Assembly (NCBI GenBank): GCA_026545225.1
Contig: CM048848.1
Location: 26,204,806-26,268,805 of the forward strand
Length of the DNA stretch: 64,000 bases
Direction: 5' to 3'
Source: Cornus controversa
Lineage: Eukaryota > Streptophyta > Magnoliopsida > Cornales > Cornaceae
The position numbers were made by a program, and so were the translations under genes. Numbering within the stretch: the first letter of the stretch is position 1; every line of letters starts with the position of its first letter. Positions 35,929 through 47,262 of the stretch are shown in pieces. Under the pieces are notes generated by a model. It made no database searches. It saw nothing but the letters and a program-made list of their open reading frames with translations, and had not been told where the DNA came from.

Positions 35929-37077
35929 TCACTGTGGACGAGTCCTTTGATACCTGGACTGCTGTCCTGAACCACTAGGATGGTTCCTCGTACTTGCTCG
36001 CAAAACCTGAGCAGATTTCACTGACGGGGGTGGCAGTATTGCCACCGAGTCAATCTGACTCACCAAGAACTGATTGGTGCGGCTAAGAGACTCTGTCCTA
36101 CCCCCTGCACCTTGTCCTTGAGGACAATTCACTTTCAAGTGACCAGTCTGATGACAGAGGTAACAAATTTGTCCATCTGCTGGTGCCAAATGTATGCTGG
36201 GGCACTCAGACCTGTAGTGACCCGGCTGCTAATAATGATGACACACTCTCCTTGACCCGACCGACTGTATAGACATGGAAGTCGTAGGCACTGAATATGT
36301 CATCCGCTGTCCCATTGATCGTTTAGATTGATAAGGACCACTTTTCTGTTTCTTCTTTGGCTGACTCTTAGAAGAATCATGCCTTTTCTCATCTTGTATC
36401 CGATGATTGTCATTATCAATCTCTTCTGCTATTAGTGCTCTTTCCACCACTGCAGTATAGCTTGTTAATCCCAGAATTCCAACCTTATCTCGCAAATAGG
36501 GTCGGAGACCTCTTATGAACTGTTTGACCTTCAGCTCTTCCGTTGGAATCATCTCTTTTGCAAATCGAGCCAAAGAGGTAAATCTGGTCTCGTACTCCAT
36601 AACTGTCATATCCCCTTGAAGCAAATCATAGAACTCTCGCCTCAAGCTATCCTTCACTATTACTGGAAAATACTTCTCGAAGAATAATGTTTCAAATGTA
36701 TTCTAATCCATTACCTCAATGTCATGGAGGTTCCCAATAGACTTCCACCAACGTTTGGCCTCACCCTTAAGGTAATGGGTGGCCACTTTCACCTTTAAGT
36801 TCTCCTCTACCTCAAGTACGGTGAGGAGTTCAACCACCTCATCAATCCAATTTTCAGCCACCATAGGGTCAGACCCTCCTGTGTACGATGGCGGATTATG
36901 CTTCCTAACGTACCCCAATGTCAACATCATCCTACTAGGAGCTGCCCCAGGTCGAGCCTGAGTCTCCTCTTGTGTTTCCTTAGCAATTCACCGTATAGTC
37001 GCAACCATATCATGAACAACTTGTTCTCCACTCATAGGGACTGTATCTCCCCTTTCAAGAACTCTCCGTGGTGGCAT
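35929..37077 (-). CDS. Fossil gag of the gag-only element
   Basis: The minus-strand gag starts MPPRRVLERG at 37077. It has the gag core typical of plant chromoviruses: NPPSYTGG, AENWIDEVVELL and GEAKRWWKS in 36703-36930, then FYDLLQGDMTVMEYETRFTS and QFIRGLRPYLRDKV in 36229-36657, and a zinc knuckle CYLCHQTGHLKVNC near 36120-36165. In the family it forms the particle that packages element RNA. It is broken (about three breaks). Confidence 0.85.
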
Positions 37078-37655
37078 CTTGCTATATGGACAACAAGAAG
37101 ACACTTAAATCCCAAACCAAATCATTCAAAGCTGTATGCTCATACTAAACATGAAAGCATCAAATCATATTCCATATGACACTACACAAGTTGTATATCG
37201 AATACAAATCTCAAGTCAAAAGTTTCAACTCAACCAATTCTGGGAGTATTATCAAATGAAAGTTAATTTCACGCACCAATGCATTGAACTTTCATGAGGA
37301 TCATTCACACTGTGTTAATCATTCCACTACAGTCCAAAGGTAGTCAAACCCTTTGTTCAGACAACCTCAAATCACTACATATGTCTAAACCAACATATTG
37401 TTCTTGCACTTCATGCACGTATCACATGTAACCTAGCATGTTGTATCAACAATTAAGCACATAAAATTTTTGATAACATGCACTTAGTCTCAACTTACCC
37501 TCACAACATCAATTCTAGGATCATAAGTTCAAAGTCATAAGCCTATAAATCGTCAAATCCTTCCACTCAAAATGTGGGTTAACCTTCCCCGTTGTCCTCA
37601 CAACTCCTTACATGATCTAACCATTACCCGTCGTCCCTAGGTATTCTGACCTAGA

Positions 37656-37667
37656 GCTCTGATACCA
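37656..37667 (-). promoter_or_regulatory. Primer-binding site of the gag-only element (initiator Met tRNA)
   Basis: The minus-strand word TGGTATCAGAGC lies three bases from the 5' LTR end and is complementary to the 3' end of plant initiator Met tRNA. Confidence 0.9.
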
Positions 37668-37670
37668 TTC

Positions 37671-40330
37671 TGTCACGCCCCGAAATCAGGACCGCCGGGA
37701 CTCCCCCGGACCAACCTCGAATCTCGAGTGTGAACCCATTCACTCAACCCCATGAACTATCTCAAGCATACTCATGTGATAGTATCAAGGTTTTATACCG
37801 TGCCATAATGCCCCGAGTTTTTCCACTCTCGGAGACCCGAGGTTAACTGTCCGTTTAAACCCAGTGAACCCTCATTACACTCATTTTCAGTGGAAGCTTA
37901 ACTTAAGTGTTGCATATAAATTCACACAACCACTCCTCAACCAATCCCCATGGGTCCTACATTGATTCACACACTTTAAAGAACATTTACATGCCCACAC
38001 CTTTGAAAATCACTCACTTTCGAGCCTCAAAACTTTCCGTGTTTGGAATCTGAAACTGAGTCTTACACCATTGGATAGAGAATCCAAAAATACTCAAGTT
38101 CAAAAAAAACCACACTCAATTCCGATCTAGAACAAAGAAATTACGTCAAAACGAAGTTTTGGAAAAAGCTGTGAATAGTAATCTCGATCAATCGAGATTG
38201 GCATCTCGATCAATCGAAATTCATCTCGATTAATCGAGATTTTGACCCCATCAATCGAAAAAAAACAGCCTCTCGGTACCTTGGACCTGCAATATTTCGA
38301 TCAATCGAAATGGGGACTTCGATTGATCGAAATTACCCCATTCTGGACCTCAAAAACACTCAGATTTCGCAACCATTTCGATCAATCGAAATGGGAGTTT
38401 CGATCAATCGAAATGGACATTTCGATTGATCGAAATGCACTTCCCAGCAACTCCAAAACACCTATACAAGATCCATTTGAACTCAAATCTCAACCAAACC
38501 ACCTTGGATCATTCATAAAACATATAAATCATCCCCCAATGATATAAAATCATACTCACACATCAACCTACTCATTTGAATCTCAAATCTTGTATAATCA
38601 TAGAAAACTCATCCTAAATTCTCAATGCACTTAAAATTCAAGTGCATGAACCATCCTCATTTTCCAAAGATCATATTCATCAACTCATACATACAACCTA
38701 ACTCACACATCGAAATCCTACAACCGTGATTCCAATGTAAATCCACTCTTCAAAACCTTCATATCCAAGAGTTCAAGATATAAAAGACAAAAAGGATACG
38801 TACATCCATTTAAGCTCCACATTCATATAAAATCCATGAAACCATACACATAAGGATTCAAATGAATATACAAGTTACATATACCATGAATGTAACTATA
38901 AATCAACATAATCCACATGCCACTTGCCGGCATGGATAGCCAAAAACATAGTCCATACATATATCTCAAAAGGTCCCCAAAATGCACCAAAATGCTCCAA
39001 GTAAGGAAGCAAGCTCTTTTCATCCATTCTCGGCTTCTTACCTGAAAAAAAATGTTTGGGGGAGCGGGGTGAGCAACACTGCTGCTCAGTAGAGATGCCC
39101 CTCCCCTCCTAGGTGCCGACCCGACACCGACCTACATGTCCCTCACTACATGGCATGTAAAATGCTTTCATGCACACGACAACATACAATCCAAGTATGA
39201 ATGCACTCATTCATATATCATGTTTTTCAATGCATATCATTGCTATAACAAGCCTAGCATGCATTCTAACATTCAAAACAACACATGGTCACATATATGT
39301 CATAAGGCATGCATATCACTCTCATATGCCTACAAACCACAACCTAGCATATTTTGATCATGCTTCAACAATGCACACACTTGCTATAAAATAACCTAGC
39401 ATGCATTCAACATTTATACACACCCACAACCAACATATAATCATATGATTGCACCCCAAAACACACATAACCTACATATGCATATAATACACAACATAGC
39501 TAATCATGCTCTCATTTTGCACACTTTGCACATATTCAACCCACACATCATATATTCATCAAGATGGATCTATCTAGCATGCATAATCACAAGGGAAGAG
39601 GAAATATAAAAATTCAGCCCCTTGCTCATCTCTCTCACATACAAACTCAACCGAAAACCTCTCCGAACCACCCAAAACCCTAGAATCGACAACTAGAAGA
39701 GAAGAAACACCCTACCTCAAGATTGAAGACCTTCCAAGCACTTATCAAAATTTTCAGCAGGTTCCACCTTGCCGAAACACGAGTTTGTTCGGTTCAAACC
39801 GAAGCCCTAGCCGTCCCCTACACACTTTCCTTCTTCGGCGAATCACGAATCTAAGCCGAATGCACCCGAAATGTAGAGAGAAGGTGGAGGGATGAAAAGG
39901 GAAATGTTTAGAGAGAGAGGGAACCGTGAGAAATGAGATCTCAGATCTCCTTGGGATATTTATTCCAGTCCTAGGGCGCAAAATGACCAAAACGCCCCCA
40001 AGTCACTTAACGTACCTTCCCGAGCTCCTTTTTCGATTTCGAAAACTCCTACGGCCTTGAAATCACTTCCTTAACTCATTAAACATTTCGTTACACTCAA
40101 AATCAAAAGTAATTATTTTTCAAAAATTTTTCGGATTTCCGGGCCCACGTGGACCCGGGCCCCTGTTTGACCAAAAAGTCAAACTCCTCCAAATTTTCCG
40201 AAAACTTCCAAAAACCTCCTAACATGTTTTCCACTCTCGAAACATCCAAAACATCATTGGAAATGCATTTATAGCAAAAATGATGAAAATTTTTTTTGAA
40301 AACCGGTCAAATTTGGTTCCGGTCTCTACA
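37671..40330 (-). repeat. 5' LTR (right copy) of the gag-only element
   Basis: Partner of 30067-32730, with the palindrome cluster at 38180-38437 and TATA-like words near 39955-39966 and 37914-37922 on the minus strand. Most differences from the left LTR are transitions. Confidence 0.9.
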
Positions 40331-40335
40331 CCTAA

Positions 40336-40760
40336 TCCCTCTATGCAATTAATGACGTTTGATAATTCATTGAAGTATGACAAATCAAATGCAAGTTGCT
40401 CCAGCAAACAAAAATAAAAACCAAGTTCCAAAGACAACAAGTTCTTTAATATAATTAGATATATAAACAGTTTTGTTCTTCCAAATCTGTTTTAATCAGT
40501 TGCACACTCTTAACTCTTAAGGATATAAATCTCGTCATATAAATTACGGCTAGGGTTAGGGATGGTGGATACGGGGTGAGGAAAGTTAGGCTTTATATGG
40601 ATGGGCTTGGTAATATGGGTTGGGCTGTTTTATTGTTGAAAGGGCGTATAATATTTTGTATATGAATTAGGTTGGGGTGGCTTGAAATGGGCTTTTCTTA
40701 ATAATTTTTAAAGGTATGGACCTCTTATGTACAAATAGAGACATACATATATGTATTCGT
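40336..40760. other. AT-rich DNA between two elements
   Basis: Continues the host sequence interrupted at 30066. No gene seen. Confidence 0.4.
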
Positions 40761-40765
40761 GTTCA

Positions 40766-42201
40766 TGATTCGTGTGTGAGTGTGACTCAAAAAGTATATC
40801 AATTAAAAATTACCACACTTCGCAATAGAACGAATTCCTTGTAGAATAGGGCTATCGAAAGGAATGGGTATCGTACCTCAGGGACTGTGGTCTGACTGTG
40901 TTGGATATAAGGAATTAATTCTAATTAAATTTAAAAGAGATAAGTTGCTGATTTTTATATCTAAATTATCTAATGAAGCAATTGAACAAAAGCAAGAAAA
41001 ACTAAGGAGTGTAGAGAATATAAGATAAGTCTAGGGTAATTGATTTCACCACTAACTTCACAATCAATGGTCAATTGAACTAACTATGGGGCATCATATC
41101 ATGCATAAGTGATGTTGGTGGCTACAAGCTCACCTTCATCCGTCAAGAAGATAACATATGATTAAGGCTAAGTCATGGACTATCTTTGATTGGCATGGGC
41201 CATCTGCCTAACTACTCTAATCTAGGGTGCAGCATGGTTCATCTTCTCTAGGCATAATCCATCAAAGCTTTTAATGATATATTCAGTGAAAACCATTGTG
41301 TAATAATCACTCTCATGATCACAGAAAACAAGAGGGACGAGTTCAATAACAACAATCAAATATCTAAGACAAGATAAGAAATTATTGAAACTGAATTTAT
41401 AAGACTTTTATTGCTCAATTCTATAATAAGAATCCTCTAAATTACACAATCTATGAATGAATACAAAAATCCCCAATAATTAGAACAATCAAACCAGTGA
41501 TGTTTAGTTAGGGCTCCATCAAAACCCTGGTGGCTGAACTAGCCGCTCATGATACGCCTTGTTCTCCAATGATTCTCTATTCCAAAAGCTCTTCAAAGCT
41601 GCTGCCAAGCCTCTTTCATACAGCCCTAATTGGTCACTTTAAATAGCCAAGAGAATACATCAAAGTCCTAATCCAATTAGGAATTAATTAGGTTTTCCCG
41701 CAGCACTAATCAGGTGGGTTTTTCCTGCTGACTTCGGCCCAACTTTTGACCCACTAGAAGTCCGATTTATGGAATTTCCGTGAAATACAAAAGTGTGCAG
41801 AATAAAATTTCGTTCAACCCTACGCGAGAATTATGTTGATTTGAGGCTCGAAAATAAGACTTCTGGTCCATTTTCCAAAATGAGATTAAGACTGTATTAT
41901 GCGCAGATTTGGGCTTCAGGCCCGAAACCTTCTTAAGCAGCTGTAATTCTCTTGGACCTCTTTCTTGGGCTGATTTGAGTTAAAATATGAAGTTCAATGG
42001 ATCCCTTTGATGTAGGCTTCATCTAACCATCTTGCATGTCATATTTAAAAGCCCAAAATCACGGTTTTAACTGAAATAATCATTAAGGCCCTGAAAATAC
42101 AGAAAACACTAAAACAAAGTAAAATCACAAAATAATCTATCACTAAGAAAATAAAATATATAAATTGAGAGGTTAGAATGCGCAACATTCGATGCCGATC
42201 A
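40766..42201 (-). mobile_element. Solo LTR of the element A (Athila-type) family, minus strand
   Basis: A 1436-bp LTR starting TGATCGGC and ending GAATCA on the minus strand, flanked by the perfect 5-bp target duplication GTTCA (40761-40765 and 42202-42206). No internal element sequence adjoins it. It matches 5725-6548 closely by eye and supplies the rest of that LTR family's sequence. Solo LTRs arise by recombination between the two LTRs of one element. Confidence 0.9.
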
Positions 42202-42206
42202 GTTCA

Positions 42207-43213
42207 CGAGCTTAAAAACAAGCACGTTCACGAACGTGTTTACGAAGTAACGAGTCGAGTCCGAAAGTGTTTGGAATTGACTCGTTTATTAATCAAATAC
42301 CTAAAACTTGTTTGGTTTTGGTTCATTTATTTAATAAACGAACACGAACCGAACCTAAAACAAGTTGAGCTCAAGCTGTTTGTCGAAAGCTTGCCTCGTT
42401 TGCAACCCTACTCATGTATAGTCATATGTGTATTATGCATAAGCAGTATTGGATCAAATGTAGAAATGACGAGTCAAAAATAATAGCGTTTGACTCATCT
42501 GAGTTGAAAGACTTGTTAACACCCACTGGTAAGCAATAACAATTTTCAGTTCTCATAGAAATGCATCCATTTTGGATGAAGCATGAGGATCAATTGTGAC
42601 CTACAATAACATAGATGTATCCTTTTTTAACTTCTGCTGCTTTGCATTAAGCAGGCATCTTAGTATGCATGTCTCCACCTCCACTCCCACCAAAAAAAAG
42701 AGAAGGAAAGAAAAAGTTCTCCCACTCGTTTTTCTATTTCCCAACCAACATTACTAAAGAAAAAAAAAAGAACTGTAAGACCTCAACTCAACTGCCCTTG
42801 TTTACTACAGAAGAACTATCAAGCACAATGTTACCTACACTCAAGTTAAAGTTATGATTTTCATTAAACCATCCAACTGCACTTATTTGTCCATCAGTGT
42901 AGTCTTTTAAGGTTATGCATGCCATACCAACAATTCTTCAAGCAACATGGCCATTAAAAAGATATGTTTCTGAAAGAAACTCCCTCCCCCACCCCTCCAA
43001 ATATATATGTGTGTGTGTGTATATATATATATATATAGAGGGGGTTGAAAAAGAAAACCACTATAAAGATGAAAGATACATGCATGTTTGTCATAATTTC
43101 CAAATGCAAGTTAGCAATAAAAACAAGAAAAAGTGAAAATAAGATATCATCAAAATCCTTAAATATATTTAAGTATTAAAGTGACTGTAGAATGCAAATA
43201 AATGCATCCATAC
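42207..43213. other. Unassigned DNA with possible minus-strand exon ends
   Basis: Microsatellite (GT)n(AT)n lies near 43007-43036. On the minus strand a possible acceptor (ttattgtag) near 42605 is followed by a short frame reading VTIDPHASSKMDAFL and a stop; see the finding on the minus-strand exons. Nothing else is supported. Confidence 0.3.
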
Positions 43214-43259
43214 CTTGAACTGATTTAGCACCACAGCATTATCTCCAACCATGATGCCT

Positions 43260-44105
43260 TTAAGTGAAATGAAGTTGGAATATAAGCAATTGCTTCAAAT
43301 TTTGATATCTGAATTTTGGTCCTTTAGGGTCAAAATAAATCAGAGCACTTCTATAAAATGAATAGGGACCTTCACCAATGCTTTTCCATGATCTTGCACC
43401 GAGTGTGTAGATTTGAGCCTTCCTACAGTCATATAATTCTGGACCTGTGGGATCAAGAATCCAGTAATAAAACATTCTAATCACCTTGTACTGGTTAGTC
43501 CTTCGATTGAATCCAAACCCACAACCATATATATCTGTACCATCACCCAAATAAACCATTGGAAGATTTATATACTCACTGGTGATCGGATTACACACAA
43601 CAACAGGATTATCGCGTATTGGTTCAGACAAGTAAAGCAAACCATTGCATGAATTCACATTATTAAATTCATAATCTATGGGATACAAGTTGATGCCGCG
43701 TTTCCTTGCAACCCGACTACCTTCAATGTCAAGCAACATGTCAACATTGTGGAGTGGGAGCTTCAATTTGGTCTGAAGCTTAAAATTGTTGCAACTCTCA
43801 GGCTCAACCAAGTAAAGTGTTCTTGACACTAGCGTTGATGAATCAAAGGCCATTCGAAGCAGAGCACCGAGTTCTGCCCGCGCAAAATGCAACTTGGCAA
43901 AATGAGGTTTAGAAATTGGACTAACCCAAGTTTTGCATACGCACTTGCGAATGAGAATACTATTTAAAGGGAGTCTTATCATAATAGTGACCAAAATAGG
44001 ACCCGGAATATCATTGAACGAACAACCCAATATCTGAATTTGTTTATTGTGGGACTTGTCTAGTTCTTTTTGGCCTTTCTGGGTTAAATCTAATCTTCTT
44101 TCCAT
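43260..44105 (-). CDS. F-box protein with F-box-associated domain, short (281 residues)
   Basis: The single open frame starts at the ATG at 44105. Residues about 30-75 form an F-box (IPGPILVTIMIRLPLNSI, then CVCKTWVSPISKPHFAKLHF), which binds SKP1 in SCF ubiquitin ligases. Residues about 150-245 match the F-box-associated type-1 region (SCNGLLYLSEP, VVCNPITSEYINLP, GCGFGFNRRTNQYKVIRMFYY, AQIYTLGARSWKSIGEGPYS). Related plant proteins run to about 370-400 residues and continue past this point with an NGALHW-type segment, which is absent here. It is therefore truncated, or its 3' end is spliced differently. The substrate is unknown. The N-terminal 27 residues are Lys/Gln-rich. Confidence 0.7.
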   Translation of the reverse strand: MERRLDLTQKGQKELDKSHNKQIQILGCSFNDIPGPILVTIMIRLPLNSILIRKCVCKTWVSPISKPHFAKLHFARAELGALLRMAFDSSTLVSRTLYLVEPESCNNFKLQTKLKLPLHNVDMLLDIEGSRVARKRGINLYPIDYEFNNVNSCNGLLYLSEPIRDNPVVVCNPITSEYINLPMVYLGDGTDIYGCGFGFNRRTNQYKVIRMFYYWILDPTGPELYDCRKAQIYTLGARSWKSIGEGPYSFYRSALIYFDPKGPKFRYQNLKQLLIFQLHFT

Positions 44106-44294
44106 GGCTTAGCTACTATTCTATAAATCTATGAAAATTGATTCGTAGGTCAGTAAAATAAGGGGAGAATGAAATAGCTACAGCATAAAAAAAGGTAATT
44201 AGTAACAAGAGATAGATAGTTACCTAAAAAAAAACCCTAGCTACCAACAACAAAATAGATACTATGCAAAACTAAGAGAGAGAGAAAGAGTTAC

Positions 44295-44462
44295 CTCGGT
44301 GGAACAAATTTTGCCACACTTGAAGCGAGGGAGAAAGGAAACACGCAGAGAAGTTGAGCGGTCGGATGAAAGTGAGGGTATGTTTTGGGAGCTGATAGAC
44401 TGACAGTAGTAACGACGTAAAATAAGGGCCAGTTTCGCACGCAGGAAACCTCTAATTCCCAT
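44295..44462 (-). other. Possible first exon of an unrecognised gene
   Basis: The frame begins with ATG at 44462 (MGIRGFLRAKLALILRRYYC) and runs 56 codons to CSTE followed by a GTAACT donor. The Arg/Ser-rich start with no acidic residue until about residue 34 resembles a mitochondrial targeting peptide. It lies just upstream of the F-box ORF on the same strand and could be its 5' exon, or belong to another gene. Confidence 0.35.
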
Positions 44463-44620
44463 TCTCTAGTTGTTCCACTGTATTAGAAATTGAATGGTCA
44501 TTCGAAGTCATTGATTCTCTTGAAATGTTCATTCCAATGAAACTATTCCTCTTTCTTGAACTATGAAATGTCATTTAATTCTCACTCATTATTAAAATCA
44601 TTCTCTCTATCTCTCCTTTA

Positions 44621-44960
44621 TGCTACGTTTGGTACACAATAATGGAATAGAATGAGCATTCCATTAAAGTGAGAATTGAATGAGAATGAGAATAGAATGG
44701 AATGATCATTCTCATTCTATTGTTTGGTTTCAAACATGAAATGATGCAGAAATGGAATGATGATTACATTATTTTTGGTAACTAAATTTTTTTTTTAATA
44801 TTTATTGGGAATGGAATGACCATTCCATAGGTTGAGTAGTGGAATGAATTTTCATTCTTTTTCATTCCAACTTTTATTTTTCTAACCAAACAAAGGAATG
44901 GATCAAAAAAGGTAATATTGGCATTTCATTCCATTCCATTGTTGCGTACCAAACGTAGCA
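44621..44960. mobile_element. MITE with about 19-bp terminal inverted repeats
   Basis: The left end TGCTACGTTTGGTACACAA and the right end TTGCGTACCAAACGTAGCA are inverse copies with one mismatch. Length is 340 bp, rich in GGAATG/CATTCC words. No clear target duplication was found (ctccttta against ctaatttc, 5 of 8), so the superfamily is open. Confidence 0.75.
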
Positions 44961-45954
44961 CTAATTTCTCTCTTTTACAACTTACTCCAAAAAATATATA
45001 TATATATATAATTCATTTCTCTCTCTCATATATATATATTAGGTAATTAGGGTTAATTTCAATCTATACAATTTACAACTCACTTCGTGAATATAATAAG
45101 TAATTAGCGGTAATTTCTCTCTCTCTCTATATATAATAGGTAAGTTATATACTTGTCACATGCCTATATATATACATGTCACATGCCCATACATATAACT
45201 TGCTATATTTTAAGTTATGAAAGAAAAGGAAAGTTCTTCTTTTATCACTTTTAGTATTTAATAAAGTATAATTTTTTTTCCGCATAAAAGATTATATTAA
45301 GAAAAAATTAAATTTTAGTGACCAATTTTAAATAAAATTATTGTAAAGTGACTATAAAGTCTAGAAAAAATAAAAAGTCACCGAAGTCTAGATTTTTAAT
45401 TTAATCGATTATCATATTCAAGTTATTAACGAACTATTGAATTTCATATTTGAGTTTTGAAATGGCATTCAAACTAAAATTCAAATCAAGATTCAATTCA
45501 TTAACGATGAACTTTAGGTTTGAATCCAAGTTGGGGGCCATGGGTGAGCCCGTCCAGTTAAGATGACTTATGTTGTATTTGATAACTCTTAGATGTGGGG
45601 GAATATCTCCATTCGTTTAGTTCATTGAACCTAAATAACCATTGTTGTGAGATTTGGACTGTGAGTTTTGAGGACTCCAAGCAACCGAAACGATTTGTTT
45701 CAGGTAAAGCTCTTTTTAATTTTCTACAATTAAGAAATCTAATTAACACCTCTGTAAAAATAAAAAGGAAAAACATTTGTTTAGCTACCTTACTAACTAA
45801 CTAAAAATTAACCCCAATTATGTATATAAAACCCATAAGAGAAGACCTCTTATTAATTTTCAATGAGAAGCCAATTTTTAAGAAAATTAATTGGGCATCC
45901 AAAGAAAACTTCTTGTTACAAAATCCAAAATAAGGATGTCATTATAAGCAAAAA
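44961..45954. other. Unassigned AT-rich DNA
   Basis: (TA)n tracts lie near 44994-45010 and 45040, and the rest is AT-rich. Nothing coding is supported. Confidence 0.4.
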
Positions 45955-47262
45955 TTAATTGGGCGTCTCGCTTTCAATAGTTTCACAGGATCAATTCCAT
46001 TTGCCATCTTCAACATTTCATCGCTGAGAAAGATTAGACTATCATGCAATAAGCTATCCGGTACTCTCCTAGTGGACAGTAACAATCTTCTGGAAATAGA
46101 TTTATTATACAACAAATTTATGAGAAGCGTACCTAGGGGAATTGGCAACTTCTCAAAATTGCAGGTGTTATATCTTGACGATAATACCTTGACAGGTAAA
46201 GACTATCCTCAGGATATAACGAACTCAAAAAAAAAATCCAAAGTATTCACTAACATCATTCGATTTTTCAACCTCTAATTTTATTGTGTCAACTTGTTTC
46301 TCAGGTAAATTATCTCTAACATTGTTCAACATCTCTTCATTAGTGGGGTTGGATCTCTCATACAATGAAATCTTTGGTAGTCTCCCAAAGGGTCTGTGCC
46401 ATAAACTTCCAAGGATTGAACTCCTTGGCCTTGGTATGAACCAACTCAGTCGTGAGATCAGTCCTATCTTGTCACATTATGAAGGACTTAAAGTACTTGC
46501 CCTATCAGATCAATTCACGACTGGAAGCATCCTGAGTGAAATTAGGAACTCGTCAGGACTTGAAAAGTTATATCTGCGAAGAAATAACATAATAGGTATA
46601 GTTTCTTTATCGTTTATACATGCAGTGGATGTGATTGAATGTGATTTGGGGTATAAAATATGTATGCATGTTAAAAAAAATGGACATTGAACCATGTAAT
46701 CAAACACTTAAGTCTGTCTTTGACCTATAATTAATCGTTATTCACATAATGATGAATCATAAATTGGAGGTATAGGGATTGATTTAAATTGAAGAAATTG
46801 AGTTCCAAATCATAGGGCTTCGATATATGTTACTATACATCTATGATGAATTGTAGATGACGAGCAATGGTAACACATGTTACGATCAATTGTAAAGCTC
46901 AACTGCATTATGAGTTTAAATGAGTCTGGAATGCATGTGTGACCATGTGTGAGGTCCATTGAAGTGAGTGGTATTAAATATACATATACAATTATGTGTA
47001 TATGGTTATGCTTCAGTGGTAGTAAGGGTTGTTGGTTGTTCATTGGGGTTAAATGGACGAATCACACTCAAGGTTTGGGTACGAAATGCTGATTCCGAAA
47101 CTCAAATTTTGAAACGTGACAACTTGGTATCAAAGTTAACCCGGTACTAAGTTTTCTTACTTCACTAACAAATTACAGAAATTTGAATGGACTTATAATA
47201 GGACCTAATCCACTCAATGGAATTCTTCCACAATCCTAGGGGATCTGTCTATTTCTCTTCAA
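45955..47262 (+). pseudogene. Broken receptor kinase paralogue B (LRR fragments only)
   Basis: These are pieces of a paralogue of the gene at 16728. At 45965-46195 is an LRR segment (SIPFAIFNISSL, GTLLVD, then VPRGIGNFSKLQVLYL) with an internal deletion of most of one four-LRR unit. An intron follows at 46196-46304, homologous to intron 1. Exon 2 LRRs run 46305 to about 46595 (LFNISSLVGLDLSYNEIFGS, QFTTGSILSEI) and stop abruptly. After 540 bp of unrelated DNA, 47143-47262 matches the LRR segment around PELSFLTSLTN of the intact gene. No signal peptide, transmembrane or kinase part was found. It cannot make a receptor. Confidence 0.85.

Larger units (their letters stand above)
30067..40330 (-). 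mobile_element. Complete gag-only LTR retrotransposon (TR-GAG-like, chromovirus-type gag), minus strand
   Basis: A 10,264-bp element is bounded by direct LTRs of 2664 and 2660 bp and by the 5-bp target duplication CCTAA (30062-30066 and 40331-40335). It reads on the minus strand: 5' LTR 37671-40330, initiator-Met primer site 37656-37667, gag 35929-37077, a non-coding interior with a 169-bp higher-order tandem repeat, polypurine tract 32731-32744, 3' LTR 30067-32730. No protease, RT or integrase part was recognised. Plant elements with gag only are known as TR-GAG, which depend on partners for pol. By eye the LTRs differ at about 22 positions in 2660 (near 0.8%), so insertion was recent, of the order of 0.3-0.6 Myr at common plant rates. 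The ends look whole; gag has about three breaks. Confidence 0.85.

Noticed and set aside
30639-38547. Identical open frames in the two LTRs (30639-30944 and 38242-38547; 31533-31791 and 39136-39394)
   Set aside because: They are identical because the LTRs are recent copies of one sequence, and their translations simply follow the palindrome words. This is not evidence of a conserved protein.
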